Notes: generated from the letters alone by a model not told the origin. DNA of 64,000 nucleotides from Aestuariivirga litoralis (GCF_003234965.1 NZ_QKVK01000001.1:248001-312000), one strand, 5' to 3'. Shown: positions 43,733-53,065, numbered from the stretch's first letter. Numbers and translations are program-made.

Positions 43733-45337
43733 TCAGCGGTTCTTCTGGACGTAGTCTTCCAGCGCCCGCCATTCCGCCGTGATCGGCAACTGGCATTCGA
43801 TGAGCTGCGGCCCCTTCGAACCGAGCGCTGCCTTGAACCTCGCATGGAAGTCTTCCGCGCTGCTGGCGCGGCTGGCCGGGACACCGAGGCCCGTGGCGAT
43901 GCTCACCCAGTCAAGTGTCGGGTCGCCGAGCGAGGTCAGCGCCATCATCCGGCTGTTGGCTGCACCATCGCGCACCCGGGCGAGTTCGAGATCGAGAATC
44001 GAATAGGCATCGTTCTTGAGAAGCACGATCACCACGTCCGCCCTCTCGCGCGCCATCGACCACAGCGCCTGCACCGTATACATGCCGCTGCCATCGGCCT
44101 GCAGGTGGACGACCTTGCGCGCCGGGCAGGCAATGGCCGCGCCCAGCGCCATGGGAAGGCCGCCGCCAATGGCGCCGCCATTGAGCGGGTTGAGATAGTC
44201 ATGGGGCGCGGCCTGCTTCGTCGCCTCGATGATGGCCATTCCATTGGTGGCGGCCTCGTCGACGAGGATGGCATTCTCCGGCATCAGCAGGGCCAGGCTC
44301 TGCCCGATGCTGCCGGCCGTGAGGGCGCCCTTCGGCGCCTCGCCCGCAGCCCGGCCATTGCGCGGGACCTTGGCACCCGCGGCAGCCAATTCCTGCGACA
44401 GCCGCGCCAGCGCATCATCCATGTCCTCGCTGACCGAGGCCATGGTGAACAGCGCGCAATCGGCAGGAGTCTTGTACATCGGCTTGTTGCGATAGGCGAA
44501 GGTCGCCACGGGGAACGCCGCGCCCACGAAGACCAGCTGCTCGAAGCCCGAGAGGAACTTCACGCCCATCTCGAATTCATAGGGAATGGTCTCGATCACC
44601 GGGCGGCCCGCGCCGCGCGCCAGATAGCGCGAGGCGAAGGTTTCGGCGAGCAGGCTGGCGCCGGTCGCCGCCGCGATCTCCGCCGCCGTCTCGAGTGCCG
44701 CGCCATGCAGCGCGCGATTGCCGAGCACCAGCCCGGTCTTCCTGCCGTTCTTCAGCATCGCCGCGGCGGTTGCGACGGCTTCGCCCGCAACGCGCGGGAG
44801 CCCCTGGGCTTCGGGCATGGCGGGCGGCGGGTTGGCCTCGTCCCAATGGCGGTTCGTGGGCGCCACGATGGTGCAGAGCTTGCCGGTCTTGGCCAGCGCT
44901 GCAGCCTGGGCGCCGAGTTCGCCCAGCTCCGAGGCGCTGCGCGCCTCCGCCGACCAGTGCGAGACGACCCGCGTGAAGTCGGTGATGCGGCCGTTGATGA
45001 GCTCGTGCTCGGGAAAGTTCGGCTGGTGGTAGGAGGCATTGGCCCCCACCACATTCACAAGCGGCGTGTTGGCCCGCCCCGCATTGTGCAGCATGGCAAT
45101 GCCATTCGCAAAACCGCTCGCCACATGCAGCAGTGTGAAGGCGGGCATGCCCGTCATGCGGCCATAGCCGTCGGCGGCGCCCGTCACCACATCCTCCTGC
45201 AGGCACAGCACGGCGCGCACCTTGTCATTCCTGCCGATCTCGTAGACCAGCTGCATTTCCGAGGTGCCGGGATTGGCGAAGCAGGTGGTGAGCCCTGCAT
45301 CGACGAGAGCCTTGAAGAGGGATTGCGCGCCGTTCAT
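43733..45337 (-). CDS. Thiamine-diphosphate enzyme, acetolactate synthase/benzoylformate decarboxylase-like
   Basis: 534 residues from ATG 45337 (AGGAGC upstream). Three-domain TPP fold: the catalytic glutamate is Glu48 in LCLQEDVVTGAADGYGR, a middle domain includes GLVLGNRALHG, and the TPP/Mg motif is LQADGSGMYTVQALWSMARERADVVIVLLKND. The NPLNGGAIGGGLPMALGAA stretch is typical of 2-oxoacid decarboxylases and large-subunit AHAS relatives. No small subunit nearby, so a decarboxylase or carboligase of a catabolic route is more likely than isoleucine/valine synthesis. The lipase gene ends 19 bp away on the same strand. Confidence 0.85.
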   Translation of the reverse strand: MNGAQSLFKALVDAGLTTCFANPGTSEMQLVYEIGRNDKVRAVLCLQEDVVTGAADGYGRMTGMPAFTLLHVASGFANGIAMLHNAGRANTPLVNVVGANASYHQPNFPEHELINGRITDFTRVVSHWSAEARSASELGELGAQAAALAKTGKLCTIVAPTNRHWDEANPPPAMPEAQGLPRVAGEAVATAAAMLKNGRKTGLVLGNRALHGAALETAAEIAAATGASLLAETFASRYLARGAGRPVIETIPYEFEMGVKFLSGFEQLVFVGAAFPVATFAYRNKPMYKTPADCALFTMASVSEDMDDALARLSQELAAAGAKVPRNGRAAGEAPKGALTAGSIGQSLALLMPENAILVDEAATNGMAIIEATKQAAPHDYLNPLNGGAIGGGLPMALGAAIACPARKVVHLQADGSGMYTVQALWSMARERADVVIVLLKNDAYSILDLELARVRDGAANSRMMALTSLGDPTLDWVSIATGLGVPASRASSAEDFHARFKAALGSKGPQLIECQLPITAEWRALEDYVQKNR

Positions 45338-45356
45338 CTGGAATGCTCCTGAAAAG

Positions 45357-46676
45357 TTATTTCTGCACCTGCTCGGCGGCACAGCCGTCCGGGGCCGGCG
45401 TTCCGGCCAGCCGTTCGGCGATCCACGGCAGATAGAGCGGCTGCGAGGCTGCCGGCGTGGCGAAATGGGTGAGGTCACCCTTCAGCTGCACGCGGGTGAC
45501 GTTGCCGCCCAGCTGGCACATGCGCTCGCGATAGGCCTTGTGCATGGCGGGCGGCACGACCACGTCCTTCGTGCCCCAGAAGATGATGACGGGAACGATC
45601 GGCTTCACATCCGGCCCGGCGCTGTCGATCAGCGTCTGCGCCCAGAGCCTGGCATTGGCCGGATCGGGCCGCAGCAGGCTGGTGAACTGGTCGCCATAGC
45701 TGTAGGTGATCGAGTCGGATGCGGCATGAACGCATTTGTTGCCCATGATCTCGTCGATGAACGCCGCGCCCTCGTCGGTGAACACGTCCGTCAGCTTCAG
45801 CCTGTCGGGATAGGCCGCCTGCTCGGCCCACAGCGTCATTGCGAGATGGTTGAAGTTGTTCACGCTGTTCGAGAAGGCCTTGGCGGTGCCCGCCATCACG
45901 GCTGCCGCACTCTCGTCGGTCAGGGGTGCGGAAGGGGCAAGCGCGCGGAAATACTCCGGCGCCATGGCCACCGCGCCGACGAGCTTCACGCCATCGAAGG
46001 CGGTGCCCTGGCGCGCCAGGTAATCGGGCATGCTCGCGGCGGTGATTGCTGCGGCCGCCCCCTGGGACCAGCCATAGATCACGGCCTGGGGGCCTGCGCC
46101 CGTCTCTTTCATCGCGCCGGCGGCGCGGATGGCGTCGATCGAGTCGCGCGCCTGGGTTTCGGCCAGTGCATATTGGTGCCTGCCCCCGCCGCCGAGGCCC
46201 TGATAGTCGGTCGCCACCACGACGTAGCCCGCCGTGATGAATTCGGCGAGAGCCGGAACGCCATAATCCGTCCAGGAATTGCCGGAAGGCAGGAAGTACT
46301 CGTTGAGCGGCGCCGCGGGGTCGACCACCTGCGAAGGCCCGCAACTCTGCGCCGTGCCGGTGGTGCCATGGGCCCAGGACATGACCGGGCGGCCACCCGC
46401 GGGTGCCGGGCCGACCGGCGCGATGACCAGTGCGGTCGCAATCGTCGGCTTGTCCGCCATGTCGGAGGAGATATAGGCGATGCGCCAGGCCCGGGCTCCG
46501 GAAATGGTGGTGGTCACCGCCTCCTGCGCGATCACCTGGCCCAGCTTGCCATCGGGCTTCATGGCCGCTACGGCGGCGTAGAAGGGTGCGACTGGCGGCG
46601 CGGCCTGAAGCGGCGGCGCCACGGTGATGGCGGCGACGAGGGCAAGACAGCCAAGTGTGCGCTTTGCAAGGGTCAT
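45357..46676 (-). CDS. Secreted alpha/beta hydrolase, LIP-type secretory lipase
   Basis: 439 residues from ATG 46676 (GGAGA upstream). Signal peptide RTLGCLALVAAITVAPPLQA. The nucleophile Ser204 is in YGWSQGAAAA. The acid is in FWGTKDVVVPPAMHKAY, and the base histidine is probably in LTHFATPAA. MSWAHGTTGTAQSC is the oxyanion-hole HGT loop typical of this family (PF03583). It hydrolyses ester bonds of lipids or other esters outside the cytoplasm. It precedes the TPP-enzyme gene in the same direction. Confidence 0.85.
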   Translation of the reverse strand: MTLAKRTLGCLALVAAITVAPPLQAAPPVAPFYAAVAAMKPDGKLGQVIAQEAVTTTISGARAWRIAYISSDMADKPTIATALVIAPVGPAPAGGRPVMSWAHGTTGTAQSCGPSQVVDPAAPLNEYFLPSGNSWTDYGVPALAEFITAGYVVVATDYQGLGGGGRHQYALAETQARDSIDAIRAAGAMKETGAGPQAVIYGWSQGAAAAITAASMPDYLARQGTAFDGVKLVGAVAMAPEYFRALAPSAPLTDESAAAVMAGTAKAFSNSVNNFNHLAMTLWAEQAAYPDRLKLTDVFTDEGAAFIDEIMGNKCVHAASDSITYSYGDQFTSLLRPDPANARLWAQTLIDSAGPDVKPIVPVIIFWGTKDVVVPPAMHKAYRERMCQLGGNVTRVQLKGDLTHFATPAASQPLYLPWIAERLAGTPAPDGCAAEQVQK

Positions 46677-46965
46677 CTCTTTGTCTCCACCGGCAGGGCA
46701 TCGGCTGCCGAAACTGCAACTTGCATGGATTGTGTCATCATTCAATTTGCAGAAAACACCTAGTCGATCGCGGGGCGCGGCCCGCTCCGGAGGCATGTTC
46801 GCGCCATGGCGGCACGCGGCTGCCTGGCATTGTTGTGATCTTCCACCCCTGCCTGCTTGACAGGGATGGGGGTCCGGGCGAGGTGCTGAACCGGTGGACA
46901 CCACTGCCGACACGGGCAAAATGCGGCGCGTGGTGACCGACCTGGGCAACAAGGGGGAATTTGCA

Positions 46966-48075
46966 ATGATACGATCTGTCGGCCGGACCGTCCCGGCCTT
47001 GCTGATGCTGGCGGCCGTGACCATCGCGCCGCCGCAGGTCCGCGGCGCTGACATTCCATCCGAACCCGGCAGCGCAGCAGCGTCCCCCGCCGCTGCCTCG
47101 GCGCTGAAGCCCGCCGCCTGCACCCTGATCGACACCGATTTCGACATCGACGACATGATGGCGATCCCCCTCGTCATCGGCAGCAGCTACGTTGCGGCGA
47201 TCATCACCAGCGAGGGCTATACCCTGCCCGCCGACGGCGCCGGCGCTCTGGCGCGCCTCATCGCGGAGCCGGGGCAGCGACAGATTCCGGTGATCATCGG
47301 TGCCTCGAGCCATCTGCCGGACAGCACCATCCGGGCCGACTGGGGCCAGTTCGTGCTCGACTACCGCGACATGATGGGCAACGCCTTCGCGCTGCTGTCG
47401 GCCGACCTGCCGCCCGCGGCACAGTCCGCAACCGATTACGTGATAGAGGTGGCGCAGGCGGTGGCGGAGTGCGATTCCATCGACATTCTCGTCATCGGCA
47501 CCTTCACCTCCTTCATCCATTACAGCCCGGCCATCCGGCCCAGGATCAAGAACGTGGTGATCATGGGCATGCCGCTGCGCGGCGACCCGACGCAGCGGCC
47601 TGGCAACTTCTCGTTCAACTGCGAATATGACATGACCGCCTGCGAGACGGCCTTCGACAGGCAATTGCCGGGGCTCTCGCACTTTTTCGTCGATCCGCCG
47701 CGCAGCAGCTTCGACACCGATCCCGTTGGCCACCAGGACACGGTCTATGGGCCGACCCTGGCGATGGTGCAGGGCCTTGCGCCGCAGGGTCTGCCAAATG
47801 CCCTGCGACAGGCGCTCACCGGCACCGTGCGCGATGGATCGCTGGGGCCGGCGGTGAAGGGGGCTGACTATTGGGCGATCGACTGCTGCTTCCGGGCCGG
47901 CGGCAAGTCGCTGCTGTGGGACCAGTCGGCGGCACTGTTCCTCGCCCACCCGGACGCCTTCCACAGGGTTGGAGGTCACTACGAGCCCAACGTGACGGCC
48001 GAGGCATTGCGCGCCCTGTGGACCCGCGCCACGAATGCGTCGGTCAACTATGTCGAGGAGCCCCGCAGCCCCTAG
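46966..48075 (+). CDS. Exported nucleoside hydrolase-like protein
   Basis: 369 residues from ATG 46966 (AGGGGGAA upstream). Signal peptide GRTVPALLMLAAVTIAPPQVRGA. The calcium-binding motif of nucleoside hydrolases is present as LIDTDFDIDDMMAIPLVIG (normal form DxDxxxDD). VIGTFTSFIHY and NVVIMGMPLRGDP match later strands. The family cleaves the N-glycosidic bond of nucleosides. Export is unusual for the family but known. The 290-bp gap to the divergent lipase probably holds promoters for both. Confidence 0.75.
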   Translation: MIRSVGRTVPALLMLAAVTIAPPQVRGADIPSEPGSAAASPAAASALKPAACTLIDTDFDIDDMMAIPLVIGSSYVAAIITSEGYTLPADGAGALARLIAEPGQRQIPVIIGASSHLPDSTIRADWGQFVLDYRDMMGNAFALLSADLPPAAQSATDYVIEVAQAVAECDSIDILVIGTFTSFIHYSPAIRPRIKNVVIMGMPLRGDPTQRPGNFSFNCEYDMTACETAFDRQLPGLSHFFVDPPRSSFDTDPVGHQDTVYGPTLAMVQGLAPQGLPNALRQALTGTVRDGSLGPAVKGADYWAIDCCFRAGGKSLLWDQSAALFLAHPDAFHRVGGHYEPNVTAEALRALWTRATNASVNYVEEPRSP

Positions 48076-48113
48076 GAAGGCGGCCCCGTGGCACGCCGTC
48101 GATCAGGCCAGCC

Positions 48114-48752
48114 TCACCAGCGCAGCATCCTCCGGCCGGCCAGCGCCCCGACGAGGCCGAGCGCCAGGATGCCGACGGGATACCATGCCAGGACGAAGAG
48201 AGGCGAATCGTCGGGGCAGTTGGCGGCATAGAAGGTTGCGCCCACTCCCCCCGCGAAAAGGCCTACCAGGAAGCCGCTGAGCATGGGACGCGTGGTCGCC
48301 CCCTGCCGCAGCGCCCATAAACCGATTGCCAAGGGTGCCAGGCCGAAAGCGGGAACCAGGGCGAGGCAGTGCCACCAGTTGGTGCCCACCGCCGCCACGC
48401 CCCAGGTGGATGCCGGAAGCAAGGCGAGTTCCACGGCCGCTGCCGCGAGCAGGATGGCGGGTGCGGCGAAGATCGTCCAGAACGGCGCCTGTTCGAGGCC
48501 TTCGGGATAGATGGCGCGGCGCAGCAGCAGGAAGGCCGTGGCCGCCAGCGTCAGGGTGACAGCGAACTTCATGTCGAAGCGCCAGGTCGCGACGGCGGCG
48601 GCGAAGTCCGGCCGCGGCCCGAAACTCAGCATCATCGCGGCCCCCGCGAGGAGGCATGAGGCGGCTGCCGCCAACCCAAGCCGCAACGCCGGTGATGAGC
48701 GCTGCGCCGGCGTATCGGCCGCGAGGCGGGAGATCAGCTGGTCGGTCTTCAT
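48114..48752 (-). CDS. nrsF: NrsF-type membrane anti-sigma factor (DUF1109)
   Basis: 212 residues with six hydrophobic helices. MKTDQLISRLAADTPAQ is the cytoplasmic N terminus. The two family-conserved cysteines are Cys129 (WWHCLALVPAFGL) and Cys179 (AANCPDDSPLF), close to the positions reported for Caulobacter NrsF, where they matter for metal sensing. It overlaps the ECF sigma gene by ATGA and is expected to hold that sigma inactive at the membrane until copper or chromate stress. Confidence 0.88.
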   Translation of the reverse strand: MKTDQLISRLAADTPAQRSSPALRLGLAAAASCLLAGAAMMLSFGPRPDFAAAVATWRFDMKFAVTLTLAATAFLLLRRAIYPEGLEQAPFWTIFAAPAILLAAAAVELALLPASTWGVAAVGTNWWHCLALVPAFGLAPLAIGLWALRQGATTRPMLSGFLVGLFAGGVGATFYAANCPDDSPLFVLAWYPVGILALGLVGALAGRRMLRW

Positions 48753-49300
48753 GCCGGGCGCCCGAAGCGCTGGGCAATGGCGCTGAGGCCGCGGTGGAAG
48801 GCGACGCGCACCGCCGTCTCCTTCATCTCCAGAGCGGCGGCCGTTTCCTTGATCGTGCGGCCCTCGAGGGCGATCGACGACACGACCCGCTGCTGGCCGC
48901 CGCTCAGTGTTCCCACTGCCATTTCCATGTGCTGCGTCTCCTCCATCAAGCGTCCCGTCTCGTCCGGCCCGGCCAGCACCTCGGCAAAATCCTCGATCGG
49001 CACTTCGACCCTCACCCCTCGCCTGCGGCAGGCATCTATCGCCTTGTAGCGGGCAATGGTGAAGAGCCACGGCAGGATCGGCTCCTCAATACGCCACGTA
49101 TGGCGTTTCAGATGCACCGCCAGCAATGTTTCCTGCACGACATCCTCGGTGCCGGAGGCGAGCATGGATCCAAATCGGCGGGTCACGGCGCGGCGCGTCA
49201 GGTTCGCGGCGCGGCGCAGAAACGATGTATAGGCCGCCTCGTCACCGCTCAGCGCGGCGCGCATCAGCTCTGCCATCGCGCGATCCTCTTCCGAGGCCAT
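48749..49300 (-). CDS. sigF: ECF RNA polymerase sigma factor, SigF type
   Basis: 183 residues from ATG 49300. Region 2 is LMRAALSGDEAAYTSFLRR to VQETLLAVHLKRHTW and PWLFTIARYKAIDACRRRG. Region 4 is LSGGQQRVVSSIALEGRTIKETAAALEMKETAVRVAFHRGLSAI. The promoter motif GTAACA-N16-CGAA lies directly upstream on its own strand, and again before the divergent bufferin genes, so it should activate both. The nrsF overlap and DUF2282 target identify the SigF group. A longer upstream start is possible but would cover the promoter. Confidence 0.9.
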   Translation of the reverse strand: MASEEDRAMAELMRAALSGDEAAYTSFLRRAANLTRRAVTRRFGSMLASGTEDVVQETLLAVHLKRHTWRIEEPILPWLFTIARYKAIDACRRRGVRVEVPIEDFAEVLAGPDETGRLMEETQHMEMAVGTLSGGQQRVVSSIALEGRTIKETAAALEMKETAVRVAFHRGLSAIAQRFGRPA

Positions 49301-49310
49301 TCCACAGTCT

Positions 49311-49336
49311 TTCGTCACGAACGGGGGATTTGTTAC
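49311..49336 (-). promoter_or_regulatory. ECF (SigF-type) promoter of sigF-nrsF
   Basis: On the minus strand GTAACA (49331-49336), a 16-bp spacer and CGAA (49311-49314). Same elements and same spacer as the promoter facing the bufferin genes. Confidence 0.8.
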
Positions 49337-49400
49337 ACGGCACCTTCCGCCTGACAAGCCGATGCAATCGCTCACACGTGATCACGGCTGCGTGTGGCCT

Positions 49401-49426
49401 GTAACAATCCCCACGCCGGAGCCGAA
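49401..49426 (+). promoter_or_regulatory. ECF (SigF-type) promoter of the bufferin operon
   Basis: GTAACA (49401-49406), a 16-bp spacer and CGAA (49423-49426), about 50 bp before the first start codon. It matches the GTAAC-N16-CGAA pattern described for Caulobacter SigF targets. Confidence 0.8.
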
Positions 49427-49476
49427 CTTCTCCACGTCGGGCCACTGATGCTCGTCGTTCCAGAGAGGAAACCACC

Positions 49477-49740
49477 ATGAACAATCTGCTCATCGCGTCT
49501 GCCGTTGCCGCCGCACTGGCCCTTCCCGCCGTCGCCGCCGCGCAGGCAGGTCCGACACCGGCCCCGTCCTATGCCGCCGAAAAGTGCTTCGGCATCGCCA
49601 AGGCCGGCGCGAACGATTGCGCCTCGATGACCGGCACGCATTCCTGCGCCGGCATGTCGAAGGTCGACGCCGATCCCAATGAGTGGGTCTATGTGCCGGC
49701 CGGCTATTGCAGCCGCATCGTCGGTGGCCAGACCAAGTGA
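49477..49740 (+). CDS. bufA1: Bufferin-type precursor peptide (DUF2282, BufA1)
   Basis: 87 residues with signal peptide [21 protein letters not shown]. The core has four conserved cysteines: Cys37 ([14 protein letters not shown]), Cys48, Cys57 (GTHSCAG) and Cys78 (PAGYCSR). Bufferins are periplasmic ribosomal peptides whose cysteines are modified by the DUF692 enzyme and bind copper. The gene is the first of an operon behind a SigF-type promoter; its modifying enzyme follows. Confidence 0.9.
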   Translation: MNNLLIASAVAAALALPAVAAAQAGPTPAPSYAAEKCFGIAKAGANDCASMTGTHSCAGMSKVDADPNEWVYVPAGYCSRIVGGQTK

Positions 49741-49794
49741 CGCGCCACGGCGGGGCGGCCCCCGGGCCGTCCCCCGTTCCCCCGGGAGATCGCA

Positions 49795-50655
49795 ATGACC
49801 AAGCCATTTTCGTTCCGGCAGGCAGGCGTCGGCCTTCGGCTCGAGCATCTCGCCAAGGTGCTGCGCGACAGGCCGGCCGCCGCATGGTTCGAGGTTCACC
49901 CCGAGAACGTCCTCGCCAACCCTCATGCCGCGGAAATGCTGGCGGAGATTGCCGCCCTATATCCGCTGTCAATCCACAGTGTCGGCATCTCGGCGGGAAG
50001 TGCGAGCGGTCTCGACCGCACTCACCTCGCGCGGGTGCGCGGCCTCGTCACGCGCCTCGACCCCGTGCTGCTGTCGGGCCATCTCGCATGGTCCACGCAT
50101 GACGGTGAATACCTCAACGACCTTCTGCCGCTGCCCTATCACGCCCAGTCGCTGGACGTGATCTGCCGCCACATTGCCGAGATTCAGGATGCGCTCGGCA
50201 TGGTGTTCCACCTCGAGAACCCGTCCAACTATCTCGGCTTCGCGGAGTCCACCATGACCGAAACCGCCTTTCTCACCGAGGTCGTGAAGCGTACCGGATG
50301 CCGGCTGCTCTGCGACGTGTCCAACATCCATGTCAGTGCACACAACATGGGCTACGACGCCCGCCGCTATGTCGACGAACTGCCGGGCGAGGCGATCGGG
50401 GAGTTTCATCTCGGGGGCTTCGAACTGGAAACGGAGCCGGGCGGGACGAGCGTCATCATCGACACCCATGCCCGCCCCATCGCCACCGAGGCCTGGGACC
50501 TTTACGCCTATGCCATCCACCGCTTCGGACCGCGCCCGACGTTGATCGAATGGGACAGCGCCCTCCCCGCCATGGATGTGCTTCTGGCGGAGGCGGCCAA
50601 GGCCGACCGGATCGCTGAACAGGTTCTCGTGGACCGCCATGCCCTCGCTGTTTGA
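49795..50655 (+). CDS. bufB: DUF692 multinuclear non-heme iron oxidase (BufB)
   Basis: 286 residues, TIM-barrel. Candidate iron ligands are visible in WFEVHPENV, HSVGIS, LSGHLAWS, HLENPSNYLGF, CDVSNIHVSAHNMG and EFHLGGF. MNIO enzymes of this family (as in methanobactin synthesis) modify cysteines of the partner peptide with oxygen. Spacing of 54 bp from bufA1 and a 17-bp overlap with bufC support one operon. GGGAG precedes the ATG. Confidence 0.92.
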   Translation: MTKPFSFRQAGVGLRLEHLAKVLRDRPAAAWFEVHPENVLANPHAAEMLAEIAALYPLSIHSVGISAGSASGLDRTHLARVRGLVTRLDPVLLSGHLAWSTHDGEYLNDLLPLPYHAQSLDVICRHIAEIQDALGMVFHLENPSNYLGFAESTMTETAFLTEVVKRTGCRLLCDVSNIHVSAHNMGYDARRYVDELPGEAIGEFHLGGFELETEPGGTSVIIDTHARPIATEAWDLYAYAIHRFGPRPTLIEWDSALPAMDVLLAEAAKADRIAEQVLVDRHALAV

Positions 50656-51415
50656 GATGCAGGCGGGCTTCCGCGCCGCAATCGCCGGAGACGCTCCTGC
50701 CCCCCTTCTCGGCAGGCTGCATGCGCCCGCCAGCGTTGCCGGCCGGATGGAGATCTACCGCCGCCATCATCGTGAGAGTTTCCGCCGCCACCTGCGCGGC
50801 CGCTATCCCACTCTTGAGTGGCTGCTCGGAACCGATCGACTGCTGGAGCTGGCGGACCTGACGCTGCAGCGGTCACCGCCCCGCGCGCCCAGCATGGCCG
50901 AATATGGCGCTGCCTTGATCGAGACCCTCCGCAGCTGCGGCGATGACCTTCCGCCCTATGCCGCCGATGTTGGGCGCATGGATTGGCACCTCGGCTGTCT
51001 CTCCGTGTCGCTCGAGCATCAGCCGATGGCACTCGTCACACTGGCCGGCATCGACACGCTCCACCTGCCCCGGCTGCGCTTCACGCTGCAGCCCGGACTG
51101 GTCTTCATCCAGTCCGCCTGGCCGGTGGATGAATTGCTCCGCCTTCGCCTGCAGGACATCCTGCCGGACCGGTTCACCTTTGAGCCGTGCGAGACGCATC
51201 TGCAATTGCGGGGAGCACGCGGGGCATTCTCGCTGAACCGACTCGAACCGGACGTCTTCCAGTTCCGTGCAGGCCTCGCCGCCGGATGCAGCCTCGCAGA
51301 CGCCGCCACACGGGGCACGCAGGCGAAACCCGGTTTCGATCTTTCAACCGCACTTGCCACGCTCTTCGCCGAGGGGCTGGTCATTGCCCATTCAGGAGAA
51401 AACGTCGATGTCTGA
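50639..51415 (+). CDS. bufC: DUF2063 RiPP recognition partner (BufC)
   Basis: 258 residues from ATG 50639. The N-terminal DUF2063 domain (about 5-100) has LFEMQAGFRAAIAG, RMEIYRRHHRESFRRHLRGRYPTLEWLLG and PPRAPSMAEYGAALIE. The C-terminal part is beta-rich. Such proteins deliver the precursor peptide to the DUF692 enzyme. It overlaps bufB by 17 bp and doxX by 8 bp, indicating translational coupling. Confidence 0.9.
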   Translation: MPSLFEMQAGFRAAIAGDAPAPLLGRLHAPASVAGRMEIYRRHHRESFRRHLRGRYPTLEWLLGTDRLLELADLTLQRSPPRAPSMAEYGAALIETLRSCGDDLPPYAADVGRMDWHLGCLSVSLEHQPMALVTLAGIDTLHLPRLRFTLQPGLVFIQSAWPVDELLRLRLQDILPDRFTFEPCETHLQLRGARGAFSLNRLEPDVFQFRAGLAAGCSLADAATRGTQAKPGFDLSTALATLFAEGLVIAHSGENVDV

Positions 51416-51884
51416 CATCACCCATCCGGCTCCTGCCGGAATGACCTTGCGCGCACGCTTCCTTGCCTTGCGGGCGCTGTTCGAACGCGTGCCGCTGTCA
51501 CTCATCCTGCTCGCCATGCGCATTGCCATGGGTTTCGTGTTCTTCAATGCCGGGCTGCTCAAGCTTCGCTCGTTCGATTTCGCGGTGCAGCTCTTTGCCA
51601 ATGAATATCGCCTGCCGCTGCTGCCGCCCGAACTCGCGGCGCGGCTCGCCATGACGGTGGAACTCGGAGCACCGCTGTTTCTCTTCGCAGGGCTTGCCAC
51701 AAGGCTGGCGACCTTGCCGCTGCTTGGCATGACACTGGTCATCGTCACCCTCGTCTACCCCGCGTCATGGGTGGAGAGCCTGCTCTGGGCAAGCGTGCTG
51801 GTGATGATCCTGACGCGTGGCCCCGGCGTCATCTCGCTCGACCATCTCATCGAGCGCTGGTTCTCGGCGCGCGGCCAGGTCTAG
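51408..51884 (+). CDS. DoxX-family membrane protein
   Basis: 158 residues with four helices: LILLAMRIAMGFVFFNAGLLKL, LAARLAMTVELGAPLFLFAGL, LATLPLLGMTLVIVTLVYPA and LLWASVLVMILTRG. Typical DoxX, which ends many bufferin operons and may link the pathway to respiratory electron flow. It overlaps bufC by 8 bp; its stop overlaps the convergent chrA stop. Confidence 0.87.
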   Translation: MSDITHPAPAGMTLRARFLALRALFERVPLSLILLAMRIAMGFVFFNAGLLKLRSFDFAVQLFANEYRLPLLPPELAARLAMTVELGAPLFLFAGLATRLATLPLLGMTLVIVTLVYPASWVESLLWASVLVMILTRGPGVISLDHLIERWFSARGQV

Positions 51885-53065
51885 GCAAGCGACAACAGGG
51901 CTCCACCCGCGGCGAGGCCGAGGACCACGCTCCACGGCGGCATGCGCCACATGGTCAGCAGCACGAAGCCCAGCAGGGCCAGGGCGAAGTCTGCGGCGGT
52001 GTGGATCGCACTGGTCCACACGGGATTGTAGAGGGCCGCGCCCAGAACACCCACCACGGCGGCGTTGGCCCCCCGCATGGCGGCCTGGGCCAGTGGCCGC
52101 GAGCGGAAGGCGTCCCAGAACGGCAGGACGCCCACCACCAGCAACAGCCCCGGCAGGAACACGGCCACCAGCGCGATCGCCGCACCCGCGAGGCCGGATG
52201 GCTGCGGCCCCATCACTGCGCCGAGATAGGCAGCGAAGGTGAAGAGCGGCCCGGGAACGGCCTGCGCCGCGCCATAGCCGGCGAGGAAGGCATCGCCCGA
52301 CACCCATCCGGGCTGGACCACCGCGGTCTCCAGCAGTGGCAGAACGACATGACCCCCGCCGAACACCAGTGCGCCCGCCCGGTAGAAAGCGTCGAACAGC
52401 GCCACGCCCTGCAGCGGGAGGATGCTCTCCAGAAGCGGCAGCCCGACGAGCAGCAACGCGAACAGGACCAGCGCCAGCCAGCCGACGAAGCTCGGCACCC
52501 CGGAATTGATGTGCCCGACCACGCTCACCGGCAGCTTTCGGCAGAGCCAAAGTCCCATCAAACCGCCGGTGACGATGGCGGCAACCTGCCCCACCGAACC
52601 GCCGACGAAGACGACAAAGAACACCGCCAGCAGCGCGATCCCGGCGCGGTCGCGATCGGGCGTCAGCGCCTGCGCCATGCCCCAGACGGCCTGGGCCACC
52701 ACGGCCACTGCGACGAGCTTGAGGCCATGCAGCACGCCGGACCCGATGCCGGACCCGAACCAGCTTGCGCCAGAGGCAAACAGGATCAGCAGCAGGGCCG
52801 AGGGCAGCGTGAAGGCCGACCATGCCGCAAGCCCACCCAATGCCCCGGCGCGCAGCAGACCGAGCGAGAAGCCGACCTGGCTCGAGGCGGGGCCCGGCAG
52901 GAACTGGCAGAGCGCGACGAGGTCGGCATAGCCCGCCTCGTCGATCCACTTGCGGCGCACGACCAGCTCGTCGCGGAAATAGCCGAGATGCGCAACGGGG
53001 CCGCCGAAGGAGGTGAGACCAAGCTTCAGGAAGGCCAGGAATACTTCGCGGGCCGAGCCTCCCAT
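51881..53065 (-). CDS. chrA: Chromate transporter ChrA
   Basis: 394 residues in two homologous halves, each opening with the CHR motif: FLKLGLTSFGGPVAHLGYFRDELV in the first and GALVFGGGHVVLPLLE in the second; LPGPASSQVGFSLG and VPGPLFTFAAYLG are the paired proline loops. About 10-12 helices. It exports chromate. It begins directly at the stop of a Crp/Fnr gene on the same strand and is convergent with the bufferin operon, next to a sigma system that in Caulobacter responds to chromate and copper. Confidence 0.92.
   Translation of the reverse strand: MGGSAREVFLAFLKLGLTSFGGPVAHLGYFRDELVVRRKWIDEAGYADLVALCQFLPGPASSQVGFSLGLLRAGALGGLAAWSAFTLPSALLLILFASGASWFGSGIGSGVLHGLKLVAVAVVAQAVWGMAQALTPDRDRAGIALLAVFFVVFVGGSVGQVAAIVTGGLMGLWLCRKLPVSVVGHINSGVPSFVGWLALVLFALLLVGLPLLESILPLQGVALFDAFYRAGALVFGGGHVVLPLLETAVVQPGWVSGDAFLAGYGAAQAVPGPLFTFAAYLGAVMGPQPSGLAGAAIALVAVFLPGLLLVVGVLPFWDAFRSRPLAQAAMRGANAAVVGVLGAALYNPVWTSAIHTAADFALALLGFVLLTMWRMPPWSVVLGLAAGGALLSLA

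Noticed and set aside
46700-46965. Possible small gene between lipase and nucleoside hydrolase
   Set aside because: Frames here are open only because of composition. The gap is better explained as a divergent promoter region.
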